A DNA stretch of 64,000 bases from contig NZ_BCTN01000005.1 in NCBI RefSeq assembly GCF_001571305.1, positions 186,001 through 250,000 on the forward strand. Reading direction: 5' to 3'. The notes beneath the pieces were generated by a model, which had not been told where the DNA came from, searched no databases, and saw only the letters and a list, made by a program, of their open reading frames with translations. This DNA comes from Erwinia persicina NBRC 102418. Lineage in GTDB: Bacteria > Pseudomonadota > Gammaproteobacteria > Enterobacterales > Enterobacteriaceae. Shown here one piece after another: positions 54,692 to 64,000 of this stretch (positions within the stretch are counted from its first letter, which is position 1; every line of letters begins with the position of its first letter). The position numbers were made by a program, and so were the translations under genes.

Positions 54692-55569
54692 TCATCCGCC
54701 AGCATCGATACCAGGTGATGAACGGCGGGGGAGCGATCCCAGCGCCGCCAGGCCAGGGCGATATCACTGCCCAGCGCAGCATCTTCAATCTGATGAAAGC
54801 TGACGCCGGGCAGGCTGATACAGCGCAGGGAATCGGGCACGATGGTAATGCCAAACCCGGCAGCGACCATGCTGATGCCCGATGAAATCTGCGGAGACTG
54901 CTGGACGCCATCCGGCTGGAACCCGGCGCGCAGGCAGGCGCTGATAATCACTTCGTACAGGCTGGGGGCGACCTCTCGCGGAAAGAGGATCAGCGGTTCC
55001 TCCCGCAGCTGCGACAGCGGCAGGCAGGGCATAGTGCCCAGCGGATGCCCGGCTGGCAGCACCACCGCCATCTTCTCTGTCGCTATCACCTTCAGATTGA
55101 ATGCCTTACTGCTTTCACAGGGCAGACGGACAAAGGCCGCATCCAGTAAACCCTCCTCCAGATTGTGCATCAGCGTTGCCATACTCTCTTCCTGCGGCAA
55201 CAAAGTGATGGCCGGAAAACGATGCTGAAAACGGCGCAGCAGCCGGAATATCTGCGGATGAAAAGCATTGGAACTGGCGAAACCAATCGACAGCTGTCCG
55301 CTGATACCACGCGCTATCCCTTTGGCTTTCTCAAGCGCATGGCCGGTTAATGCCAGTATCTGACACGCATCCTGATAAAAGGCCTCTCCCGCATCTGTCA
55401 GCTCCACCCCGCGCGTCAGCCTTTTCAGCAACGGCGTACCAATCTCCTCTTCCAGTTTTTTAATTTGCTGACTCAGCGGCGGCTGTGAGATGCCGAGTCT
55501 TTCCGCCGCCTTTGTGAAGTGCTTCGTCTCAGCGACCGCAACGAAATAACGTAGATACCGCAGTTCCAT
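54688..55569 (-). CDS. budR: LysR-family activator of the bud operon
   Basis: A 293-residue LysR-type regulator. The N-terminal HTH is MELRYLRYFVAVAETKHFTKAAERLGISQPPLSQQIKKLEEEIG, with an effector-binding domain after about residue 90. It is divergent from budA with a 104-bp gap, the arrangement of BudR/AlsR regulators that activate acetoin and butanediol genes in response to acetate. The symbol rests mainly on this context. The 3' end overlaps the ygiW stop (TTAA at 54688-54691). Confidence 0.8.
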   Translation of the reverse strand: MELRYLRYFVAVAETKHFTKAAERLGISQPPLSQQIKKLEEEIGTPLLKRLTRGVELTDAGEAFYQDACQILALTGHALEKAKGIARGISGQLSIGFASSNAFHPQIFRLLRRFQHRFPAITLLPQEESMATLMHNLEEGLLDAAFVRLPCESSKAFNLKVIATEKMAVVLPAGHPLGTMPCLPLSQLREEPLILFPREVAPSLYEVIISACLRAGFQPDGVQQSPQISSGISMVAAGFGITIVPDSLRCISLPGVSFHQIEDAALGSDIALAWRRWDRSPAVHHLVSMLADD

Positions 55570-55673
55570 ATCGAAAACGTCTCAAAGTGGGGGGTGTTCT
55601 ATATTGGAATCCCGGACTGAATCGAGTCAACATTGATTCAATACTTCTTAACAGTTTAGCGGGGAAGAGGGTA

Positions 55674-56456
55674 ATGACACATTCTGTAACTGATTGTTCA
55701 TGTACGGAACAGCTGACCAGTACGGTCAAAGAGATGCAGAGAGAAAGGCCAGAAAGCGTAATCTATCAGACCTCTTTAATGAGCGCGTTACTCAGCGGTG
55801 TTTACGACGGCACCACTACCGTGGCCGACCTGTTGAAGAAAGGCGATTTCGGCCTGGGAACATTTAATCAACTGGACGGCGAGATGATCGCTTTTAACCG
55901 TGAAGTGTACCAGCTGCGCTCGGATGGCAGCGCGCGTGCGGCCAGTCCCGATCAGAAATCGCCGTTTGCGGTAATGACGTTCTTTCATCCTCAGTACCGG
56001 CACCATTTCACCGGTCCGGCCGACCGGGCTGAGGTGCATCGGGTGATCGACCAGCAGGTGCGTTCCGACAACCAGTTCTGTGCTCTGCGCATTGATGGTC
56101 TCTTCAGTCGTGCGGAAACCCGTACCGTTCCCTGCCAGCACCGCCCGTACAAATCGATGCCGGAAGTCCTGGGCCAGCAACCAACCTTTCACTTCGAGCA
56201 GCGCAACGGCGTGCTGATTGGTTTTCGCACCCCGCAGTACATGCAGGGCATCAATGTGGCCGGTTATCACGAACACTTTATTACTGACGATCGCCAGGGG
56301 GGCGGGCATCTGCTGGATTATCAGCTCGATCACGGCACGCTCACCTTTGGTGAGATCAGTAAGCTGGTGATTGACCTGCCCGAAGACAGCGATTTCCTGC
56401 GGGCCGATCTCAGCCCGGACAATCTGGATTCCGCCATTCGTTCCGTAGAAAGCTGA
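55674..56456 (+). CDS. budA: Alpha-acetolactate decarboxylase
   Basis: BudA decarboxylates 2-acetolactate to acetoin. The 260-residue zinc enzyme has the family signatures [24 protein letters not shown] and the His cluster [23 protein letters not shown] at 55674 ([10 protein letters not shown]) is preceded by GAGGG; the open frame starts earlier without homology. First gene of budABC. Confidence 0.95.
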   Translation: MTHSVTDCSCTEQLTSTVKEMQRERPESVIYQTSLMSALLSGVYDGTTTVADLLKKGDFGLGTFNQLDGEMIAFNREVYQLRSDGSARAASPDQKSPFAVMTFFHPQYRHHFTGPADRAEVHRVIDQQVRSDNQFCALRIDGLFSRAETRTVPCQHRPYKSMPEVLGQQPTFHFEQRNGVLIGFRTPQYMQGINVAGYHEHFITDDRQGGGHLLDYQLDHGTLTFGEISKLVIDLPEDSDFLRADLSPDNLDSAIRSVES

Positions 56457-56475
56457 AATAAGGAAGAGCAGACAG

Positions 56476-58961
<2,486 letters not shown>

Positions 58962-58969
58962 TCCTGTTT

Positions 58970-59003
58970 TGGCCCTTTACCGGTAACAGTAGAGGGCCAT
59001 TTT
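58970..59003 (+). terminator. Terminator of budABC
   Basis: Stem TGGCCCT/AGGGCCA around a 16-nt loop, followed by TTTTC, 9 nt past the budC stop. Confidence 0.7.
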
Positions 59004-59032
59004 CAGCCTTAAAACAAATCCCTCCTCTGCGT

Positions 59033-59048
59033 CAGCGAAACGTTTCGA
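59033..59048. promoter_or_regulatory. Upstream RbsR-type operator with overlapping CRP half-site
   Basis: CGAAACGTTTCG palindrome (59036-59047) within CAGCGAAACGTTTCGA, the LacI-family RbsR operator pattern. A CRP-like half-site TCACA at 59055-59059, with a poor left half over the operator, follows. It lies 29 bp upstream of the -35 element. Confidence 0.7.
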
Positions 59049-59076
59049 TGGCGATCACAATTTCAACATTCGATGA

Positions 59077-59104
59077 TTGTTTTCCCCTGTGCATTTCTTA
59101 CACT
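59077..59104 (+). promoter_or_regulatory. Sigma-70 promoter of the rbs operon
   Basis: TTGTTT, a 16-bp spacer and TACACT. The predicted start point falls on the downstream operator at 59111-59127. Confidence 0.65.
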
Positions 59105-59111
59105 CCCTGTC

Positions 59112-59127
59112 AGCGAAACGTTTCGCT
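59112..59127. promoter_or_regulatory. Downstream RbsR operator
   Basis: AGCGAAACGTTTCGCT, a perfect 16-bp palindrome just after the -10 element and 13 bp before the rbsD start codon. Its centre is 78 bp from that of the upstream copy, about 7.4 helical turns. Confidence 0.8.
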
Positions 59128-59139
59128 CTGGAGTGAATA

Positions 59140-59559
59140 ATGAAAAAAGGCACCTTACTAAATTCTGCTATCTCGTCCGTGATTTCACGTCTTGGTCATA
59201 CCGACAGTATCGTGATTGGCGATGCCGGTCTGCCGATCCCACAAGGTCCGCAGCGGATTGATCTGGCCGTAATGCAGGGTATACCGACGTTTTTACAGGT
59301 CGTCCATGCGGTCACCCATGAGATGCAGGTTGAGAGTGCCATCATTGCGGAAGAGATTAAGCAGCACAATCCGCAGCTTCATAGTGAGCTGATCGCCCTG
59401 CTCGACTTACTGCAACAACACCAGGGTAATACCATCAGTATCTGTTATGTCAGTCACGAACAGTTCAAACAACAAACACAGCGCAGTCAGGCAGTCATTC
59501 GCAGCGGGGAGTGTTCCCCGTATGCGAATGTCATCCTGATCGCTGGCGTGACCTTCTGA
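59140..59559 (+). CDS. rbsD: D-ribose pyranase
   Basis: RbsD interconverts pyranose and furanose forms of ribose. The 139-residue protein has [22 protein letters not shown] with the catalytic His, and [26 protein letters not shown] lies upstream. First gene of rbsDACBK; rbsA follows after 7 nt. Confidence 0.97.
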   Translation: MKKGTLLNSAISSVISRLGHTDSIVIGDAGLPIPQGPQRIDLAVMQGIPTFLQVVHAVTHEMQVESAIIAEEIKQHNPQLHSELIALLDLLQQHQGNTISICYVSHEQFKQQTQRSQAVIRSGECSPYANVILIAGVTF

Positions 59560-59566
59560 GGCGGTT

Positions 59567-61078
59567 ATGCAACCTTTACTGCAATTAAAAGGTATCGACA
59601 AATCCTTCCCGGGCGTTAAAGCGCTGTCGGGCGCGGCGCTCTCGGTCTATCCGGGGCGTGTGATGGCGCTGGTTGGTGAGAACGGCGCGGGAAAATCCAC
59701 CATGATGAAAGTGCTGACCGGGATCTATGCCCGTGATGCAGGCACTTTTGTATGGCTGGGCAAGGAAACCACCTTTAACGGGCCTAAAGCGTCGCAGGCG
59801 GCCGGGATTGGCATTATCCATCAGGAACTTAACCTGATCCCGCAGCTGAGTATTGCTGAAAATATTTTCCTTGGCCGCGAGTTTGTTAATCGTTTTGGCG
59901 GCATTCAGTGGAAGAAAATGTATGCAGAAGCAGACGCCCTGTTGAAACGTCTTAATCTGCGCTTCAACAGTCATAAGCTGGTGGGTGACCTGTCGATTGG
60001 TGACCAGCAGATGGTGGAGATCGCTAAGGTACTGAGCTTCGAGTCGAAGGTGATCGTCATGGACGAACCGACGGATGCGCTGACTGATACCGAAACCGCC
60101 TCGCTGTTCCGGGTGATCAATGAACTGAAAGCCCAGGGCTGCGGCATTGTCTATATCTCCCACCGTATGAAAGAGATTTTTGAGGTCTGCGACGATGTCA
60201 CTATTTTCCGCGACGGACAATTTATCGCGGAACGTGAAGTGGCCACCCTGACTGAAGAGTCGCTGATTGAAATGATGGTCGGCCGCAAGCTGGAAGAGCA
60301 GTATCCGCGTCTGGATAAAGCACCGGGCGAGGTTCGTCTTAACGTTGAACACCTCTGTGGTTCCGGCGTGGAGGACGTCAGCTTTACGCTGCGCAAAGGT
60401 GAAATATTGGGCGTGGCCGGGCTGATGGGTGCGGGGCGTACCGAATTGATGAAAGTGCTTTACGGAGCATTATCCCGTCGCAGCGGTACGGTGACGCTGG
60501 ACGGCAAAAATGTGGTGGCCCGTTCTCCGGAAGAGGGGCTGGCTAACGGCATCGTCTATATCTCGGAAGATCGTAAACGTGATGGTCTGGTACTGGGGAT
60601 GACGGTTAAAGAGAACATGTCGTTGACCGCGCTTAACTACTTCAGCCATGGCGGCGGCCGTTTAAAACATGCGGAAGAGCAGCTGGCGGTCGGGGACTTT
60701 ATCAAGCTGTTTAACGTTAAAACCCCGTCAATGAACCAGCCCATTGGCCTGCTTTCCGGCGGTAATCAGCAAAAAGTCGCGATAGCCCGCGGCCTGATGA
60801 CGCGTCCTAAGGTGCTGATCCTTGATGAGCCGACGCGCGGCGTCGACGTGGGGGCGAAAAAAGAAATCTATCAGCTGATAAACCAGTTTAAACAGGAAGG
60901 GCTGAGCATCATTCTCGTCTCGTCCGAAATGCCGGAAGTGCTGGGCATGAGTGACCGCGTGCTGGTGATGCACGAAGGTCGTCTGAGCGGTGACTTCCCG
61001 ATTGAACAAGCCTCGCAGGAAATTTTGATGGCGGCGGCAGTGGGTAAACATTACAGCGCGGAGCTGGCAACACTATGA
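59567..61078 (+). CDS. rbsA: Ribose ABC transporter ATP-binding protein
   Basis: RbsA, a fused two-ATPase subunit of the ribose importer, 503 residues. First half: Walker [10 protein letters not shown], signature LSIGDQQM, Walker [12 protein letters not shown]. Second half: degenerate GLMGAGRTE, signature [14 protein letters not shown], Walker [14 protein letters not shown]. It overlaps rbsC by 4 nt (ATGA). Confidence 0.98.
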   Translation: MQPLLQLKGIDKSFPGVKALSGAALSVYPGRVMALVGENGAGKSTMMKVLTGIYARDAGTFVWLGKETTFNGPKASQAAGIGIIHQELNLIPQLSIAENIFLGREFVNRFGGIQWKKMYAEADALLKRLNLRFNSHKLVGDLSIGDQQMVEIAKVLSFESKVIVMDEPTDALTDTETASLFRVINELKAQGCGIVYISHRMKEIFEVCDDVTIFRDGQFIAEREVATLTEESLIEMMVGRKLEEQYPRLDKAPGEVRLNVEHLCGSGVEDVSFTLRKGEILGVAGLMGAGRTELMKVLYGALSRRSGTVTLDGKNVVARSPEEGLANGIVYISEDRKRDGLVLGMTVKENMSLTALNYFSHGGGRLKHAEEQLAVGDFIKLFNVKTPSMNQPIGLLSGGNQQKVAIARGLMTRPKVLILDEPTRGVDVGAKKEIYQLINQFKQEGLSIILVSSEMPEVLGMSDRVLVMHEGRLSGDFPIEQASQEILMAAAVGKHYSAELATL

Positions 61079-62043
61079 GTACGCAAACAATTCCTTCACG
61101 CCGCCTGATCAGTAAGGCATGGTTGCTTGAGCAGAAATCGCTGATTGCGCTGGTGGTACTGATTGCCATCGTTTCCAGCATGAGTCCGAATTTCTTCACT
61201 GTGGCGAACCTGTTCAATATTCTGCAACAGACCTCGGTTAACGCCATTATGGCTGTGGGCATGACGCTGGTGATCCTCACCTCCGGCATTGACCTCTCTG
61301 TCGGGTCGCTGCTGGCGCTGACTGGCGCGGTTGCAGCTTCTATTGTCGGGCTGGAAGTGAATGCGCTGGTTGCCGTTGCTGCTTCGCTGGCGCTGGGTGC
61401 CTTTATTGGCGCGATTACCGGTTCAATTGTGGCGAAAGGCAAAGTGCAGGCGTTTATCGCCACGCTGGTGATGATGTTACTGCTGCGTGGGGTAACGATG
61501 GTCTACACCAACGGCAGCCCGGTGAATACCGGTTTCAGTGAGAACGCCGATCTGTTTGGCTGGTTTGGTATAGGTCGCCCGTTAGGGATCCCGACGCCAG
61601 TGTGGTTAATGGGCCTGGTGTTCCTTGCGGCCTGGTACATGCTGCATCACACCCGTCTTGGTCGTTATATTTATGCCCTGGGGGGTAACGAAGCAGCGAC
61701 TCGCCTGTCCGGTATCAGCGTTAATCGCGTCAAGATCACCGTTTATGCGCTGTCTGGCATGTTAGCGGCACTGGCGGGCACCATTGAAGTCGCGCGTCTT
61801 TCTTCGGCGCAGCCGACCGCCGGGACCGGGTATGAGCTGGATGCCATTGCAGCTGTGGTGCTGGGGGGAACCAGCCTCGCTGGCGGTAAAGGCCGGATTA
61901 TGGGCACGCTGATAGGTGCATTGATCTTAGGCTTCCTGAACAACGGTCTGAATTTACTCGGTGTTTCTTCTTACTACCAAATGATCGTCAAAGCTGTGGT
62001 GATTTTGCTGGCGGTGCTGGTAGATAACAAAAGCAGTAAATAA
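61075..62043 (+). CDS. rbsC: Ribose ABC transporter permease
   Basis: RbsC, the membrane subunit of the ribose importer, 322 residues with 8-10 hydrophobic segments. The family signature [19 protein letters not shown] and [21 protein letters not shown] are present. Translation is coupled to rbsA by overlap. Confidence 0.98.
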   Translation: MSTQTIPSRRLISKAWLLEQKSLIALVVLIAIVSSMSPNFFTVANLFNILQQTSVNAIMAVGMTLVILTSGIDLSVGSLLALTGAVAASIVGLEVNALVAVAASLALGAFIGAITGSIVAKGKVQAFIATLVMMLLLRGVTMVYTNGSPVNTGFSENADLFGWFGIGRPLGIPTPVWLMGLVFLAAWYMLHHTRLGRYIYALGGNEAATRLSGISVNRVKITVYALSGMLAALAGTIEVARLSSAQPTAGTGYELDAIAAVVLGGTSLAGGKGRIMGTLIGALILGFLNNGLNLLGVSSYYQMIVKAVVILLAVLVDNKSSK

Positions 62044-62070
62044 AACTCTTTACCCTTACAGGATATGAAC

Positions 62071-62946
62071 ATGAAAAAACTGACTGCACTGGCTGTACTG
62101 TTAGGCGCCACCCTGAGTGCTAACGCGCTGGCAAAGGACACGATTGCTCTGGTGGTATCGACCCTGAATAACCCGTTCTTTGTCTCGCTGAAAGACGGTG
62201 CGCAGAAGGAAGCCGACAAACTGGGTTACAACCTGGTCGTGCTTGATTCTCAGAACAACCCGGCGAAAGAGCTGGCTAACGTGCAGGATCTCACCGTCCG
62301 CGGCACTAAGCTGATGCTGATCAACCCCACCGACTCTGACGCGGTAGGGAATGCCGTGAAAATGGCAAACCAGGCCAACATCCCGGTGATCACCCTGGAC
62401 CGCGTTGCTTCACAGGGCACCGTGGTGAGCCACGTCGCTTCTGATAACCGCTTTGGCGGCAAAATGGCGGGTAATTTCATCGCCAAGAAAGTCGGCGATA
62501 ACGCCAAAATCATTGAACTGCAGGGTATTGCCGGTACCTCTGCTGCACGTGAACGTGGCGAAGGCTTCAAACAGGCTGCTGATGCACACAAATTCAATAT
62601 CCTTGCCAGCCAGCCGGCTGACTTTGACCGTACCAAGGGCCTGAACGTGATGCAGAACCTGCTGACGGCTCACCCGGACGTGCAGGCGGTATTTGCTCAG
62701 AATGACGAAATGGCGCTGGGTGCCCTGCGTGCGTTGCAAACTGCAGGTAAATCTGATGTGGTAGTCGTGGGCTTCGACGGCACTCCTGACGGGATTAAAG
62801 CCGTTGAAGGCGGAAAACTGGCCGCGACCGTTGCTCAGTTACCGGAGCAGATTGGCGTTATCGGCGTTCAGACGGCTGATAAAGTGCTGAAAGGCGAGAA
62901 AGTGAAAGCTATCAATCCGGTTGACCTGAAGCTGGTCACCCAATAA
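62071..62946 (+). CDS. rbsB: Periplasmic ribose-binding protein
   Basis: RbsB binds ribose in the periplasm for RbsAC and for chemotaxis via Trg. The 291-residue precursor has a signal peptide (residues 1 to about 23, ending NALA). The mature start [20 protein letters not shown] matches E. coli almost exactly. ATG at 62071 has AGGA 7 nt upstream; an in-frame ATG at 62065 is also possible. A strong hairpin follows the gene. Confidence 0.97.
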   Translation: MKKLTALAVLLGATLSANALAKDTIALVVSTLNNPFFVSLKDGAQKEADKLGYNLVVLDSQNNPAKELANVQDLTVRGTKLMLINPTDSDAVGNAVKMANQANIPVITLDRVASQGTVVSHVASDNRFGGKMAGNFIAKKVGDNAKIIELQGIAGTSAARERGEGFKQAADAHKFNILASQPADFDRTKGLNVMQNLLTAHPDVQAVFAQNDEMALGALRALQTAGKSDVVVVGFDGTPDGIKAVEGGKLAATVAQLPEQIGVIGVQTADKVLKGEKVKAINPVDLKLVTQ

Positions 62947-62966
62947 ATCAAAGAAAAGCATGGCAC

Positions 62967-62986
62967 GCGCCACCTTCGGGTGGCGC
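62967..62986 (+). other. UUCG-tetraloop hairpin between rbsB and rbsK
   Basis: A perfect 8-bp stem GCGCCACC/GGTGGCGC capped by TTCG, an exceptionally stable RNA tetraloop, 20 nt past the rbsB stop. With no T-tract it probably protects rbsB mRNA from 3' exonucleases and lowers rbsK expression. Confidence 0.75.
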
Positions 62987-63007
62987 ACTTATCTGGACAC
63001 TCCCCTT

Positions 63008-63937
63008 ATGATGAAAACGGACAAACTGGCTGTCCTCGGCAGCATTAATGCCGATCACATTCTGAATCTGACGCATTTTCCGCGTCCGGGTGAAACGGTG
63101 ATCGGGAAGCAGTATCAGGTCGCATTTGGTGGGAAAGGCGCTAACCAGGCGGTGGCCGCAGGTCGCAGTGGTGCAGACATTGCTTTTATTGCCTGTGTCG
63201 GTGATGACGATACCGGCGAGCGTATTCGCCAGCAGCTGATGAATGACCGGATTGATATCAGTCCGATCGAAGCGGTACCCGGTGAATCAACCGGTGTGGC
63301 GCTGATCTTCGTCAACGGAGACGGTGAAAATACCATTGGTATTCACGCCGGTGCCAATGCCGCCCTGACGCCTGTCCGCGTTGAGCAGCATCAGCAGGTG
63401 ATTGCCGATGCTTCCGCCTTGCTGATGCAGCTGGAGTCACCGCTGGAAAGCGTACTGTCAGCCGCGCGTATTGCGCATCAGCATCAGACCCAGGTGATAT
63501 TAAATCCCGCCCCGGCGACAGCGCTCTCTGATGAACTGCTCTCGCTGGTGGATATTATCACCCCGAATGAAACGGAAGCGCAGATCCTTACCGGTGTGGC
63601 GGTCAACAGTGATGAAGACGCGGCCCGTGCCGCTGCGGTGCTGCATGATAAAGGTATCCGTACGGTGCTGATCACGCTCGGCAGTCGGGGCGTATGGTTA
63701 AGTGAGCAGGGTAAAGGTCAGCGTATTCCCGGCTTCCGTGTGGAAGCGGTGGATACCATTGCGGCGGGCGATACCTTCAACGGTGCGCTGATCACCGCGC
63801 TACTGGAACAGCGCCCGATGGCGGAAGCGGTACGTTTCGCCCATGCGGCGGCCGCGATTGCCGTAACGCGTCACGGTGCACAACCTTCCGTCCCCTGGCG
63901 TGAAGAGATAGATCGCTTCTTGCAGCAGCAGGAGTAG
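63008..63937 (+). CDS. rbsK: Ribokinase
   Basis: RbsK phosphorylates ribose to ribose-5-phosphate. The 309-residue PfkB kinase has the ribose-binding GSINADHIL, GGKGANQAVAAGR, NPAPA, ITPNETEA and the catalytic AAGDTFNGAL with Asp. ATG at 63008 or 63011; the longer upstream frame would run through the hairpin and is rejected. Followed 2 nt later by rbsR. Confidence 0.96.
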   Translation: MMKTDKLAVLGSINADHILNLTHFPRPGETVIGKQYQVAFGGKGANQAVAAGRSGADIAFIACVGDDDTGERIRQQLMNDRIDISPIEAVPGESTGVALIFVNGDGENTIGIHAGANAALTPVRVEQHQQVIADASALLMQLESPLESVLSAARIAHQHQTQVILNPAPATALSDELLSLVDIITPNETEAQILTGVAVNSDEDAARAAAVLHDKGIRTVLITLGSRGVWLSEQGKGQRIPGFRVEAVDTIAAGDTFNGALITALLEQRPMAEAVRFAHAAAAIAVTRHGAQPSVPWREEIDRFLQQQE

Positions 63938-63939
63938 AT

Positions 63940-64000
63940 GTGGCAACCATGAAAGATGTCGCCCGCCTGGCGGGCGTCTCAACCTCCACCGTGTCGCACG
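63940..64000 (+). CDS. rbsR: Ribose operon repressor RbsR, 5' fragment
   Basis: The first 20 codons of RbsR, a LacI-family repressor, cut by the window end. It begins at GTG (63940) and encodes MATMKDVARLAGVSTSTVSH, the LacI-type HTH, the same as E. coli. It should bind the palindromes at 59036-59047 and 59112-59127. Confidence 0.93.
   Translation, partial: MATMKDVARLAGVSTSTVSH

Overview
This window is the replication-origin region of an Enterobacterales chromosome. It carries the conserved order gyrB-recF-dnaN-dnaA / rpmH-rnpA-yidD-yidC-mnmE ... pstSCAB-phoU ... glmUS-atpIBEFHAGDC-rsmG-mnmG-oriC-mioC-asnC ... viaA-ravA-kup ... rbsDACBKR. Protein sequences are close to E. coli but clearly diverged. 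A three-domain OvoA ovothiol synthase next to asnC, a budABC 2,3-butanediol operon and ERIC-type repeats point to the family Erwiniaceae, most likely Erwinia or Pantoea. The genus is an inference. I see no tRNA, rRNA, transposase, prophage or CRISPR array.

Layout. 0-2.8 kb: an accessory operon on the minus strand (DeoR-HTH/PfkB-kinase fusion, a DHDPS-family lyase/aldolase, a YhcH-type protein). 3-9.2 kb: gyrB, recF, dnaN, dnaA (minus). 9.2-13.7 kb: rpmH, rnpA, yidD, yidC, mnmE (plus). 13.8-16.8 kb: yieE, adeP, yieH. 17-19.6 kb: an AT-rich accessory patch with a PapI/FaeA-like regulator, a KOW-less NusG/RfaH paralogue and an MFS transporter. 19.7-24.6 kb: phoU and pstBACS under two Pho boxes, with a full 127-bp ERIC element in the pstS leader. 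24.7-28.6 kb: an accessory alcohol dehydrogenase/aldehyde dehydrogenase pair and a secreted serine hydrolase. 28.7-39.6 kb: glmS, glmU and the atp operon. 40.3-42.9 kb: rsmG and mnmG. 43.0-43.26 kb: oriC. 43.4-49.8 kb: mioC, asnC, ovoA (where E. coli has asnA), viaA, ravA. 50-52 kb: kup. 52-54.7 kb: qseC, qseB, ygiW. 54.7-59 kb: budR and budABC. 59.1-64 kb: rbsDACBK and the first codons of rbsR.

How it works together. oriC has three AT-rich 13-mers, R1/R2/R3/R4-type DnaA boxes and 11 GATC sites. DnaA, the clamp DnaN, RecF and GyrB are encoded about 34-40 kb to its left. Leftward of oriC the atp, glm, pst and dnaA-gyrB blocks run with the fork, while rpmH-yidC-mnmE run against it. Rightward, kup, bud and rbs run with the fork, and mioC-asnC-ovoA-viaA-ravA run against it. 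Housekeeping blocks alternate with lineage-specific inserts at clear junctions: gyrB/left end, yieH-phoU, pstS-glmS, asnC-viaA and kup-rbsD.

The most interesting items are the orphan PapI-like/NGN-only NusG pair, the ERIC in the pstS 5' leader, ovoA in the asnA position, two copies of a dispersed hairpin repeat (one separating dnaN from recF, one beside mioC), the degenerate PPTase-like YieE, the HTH-kinase fusion and a duplicated RbsR-type operator. I found no clear multi-gene system of an entirely new kind.
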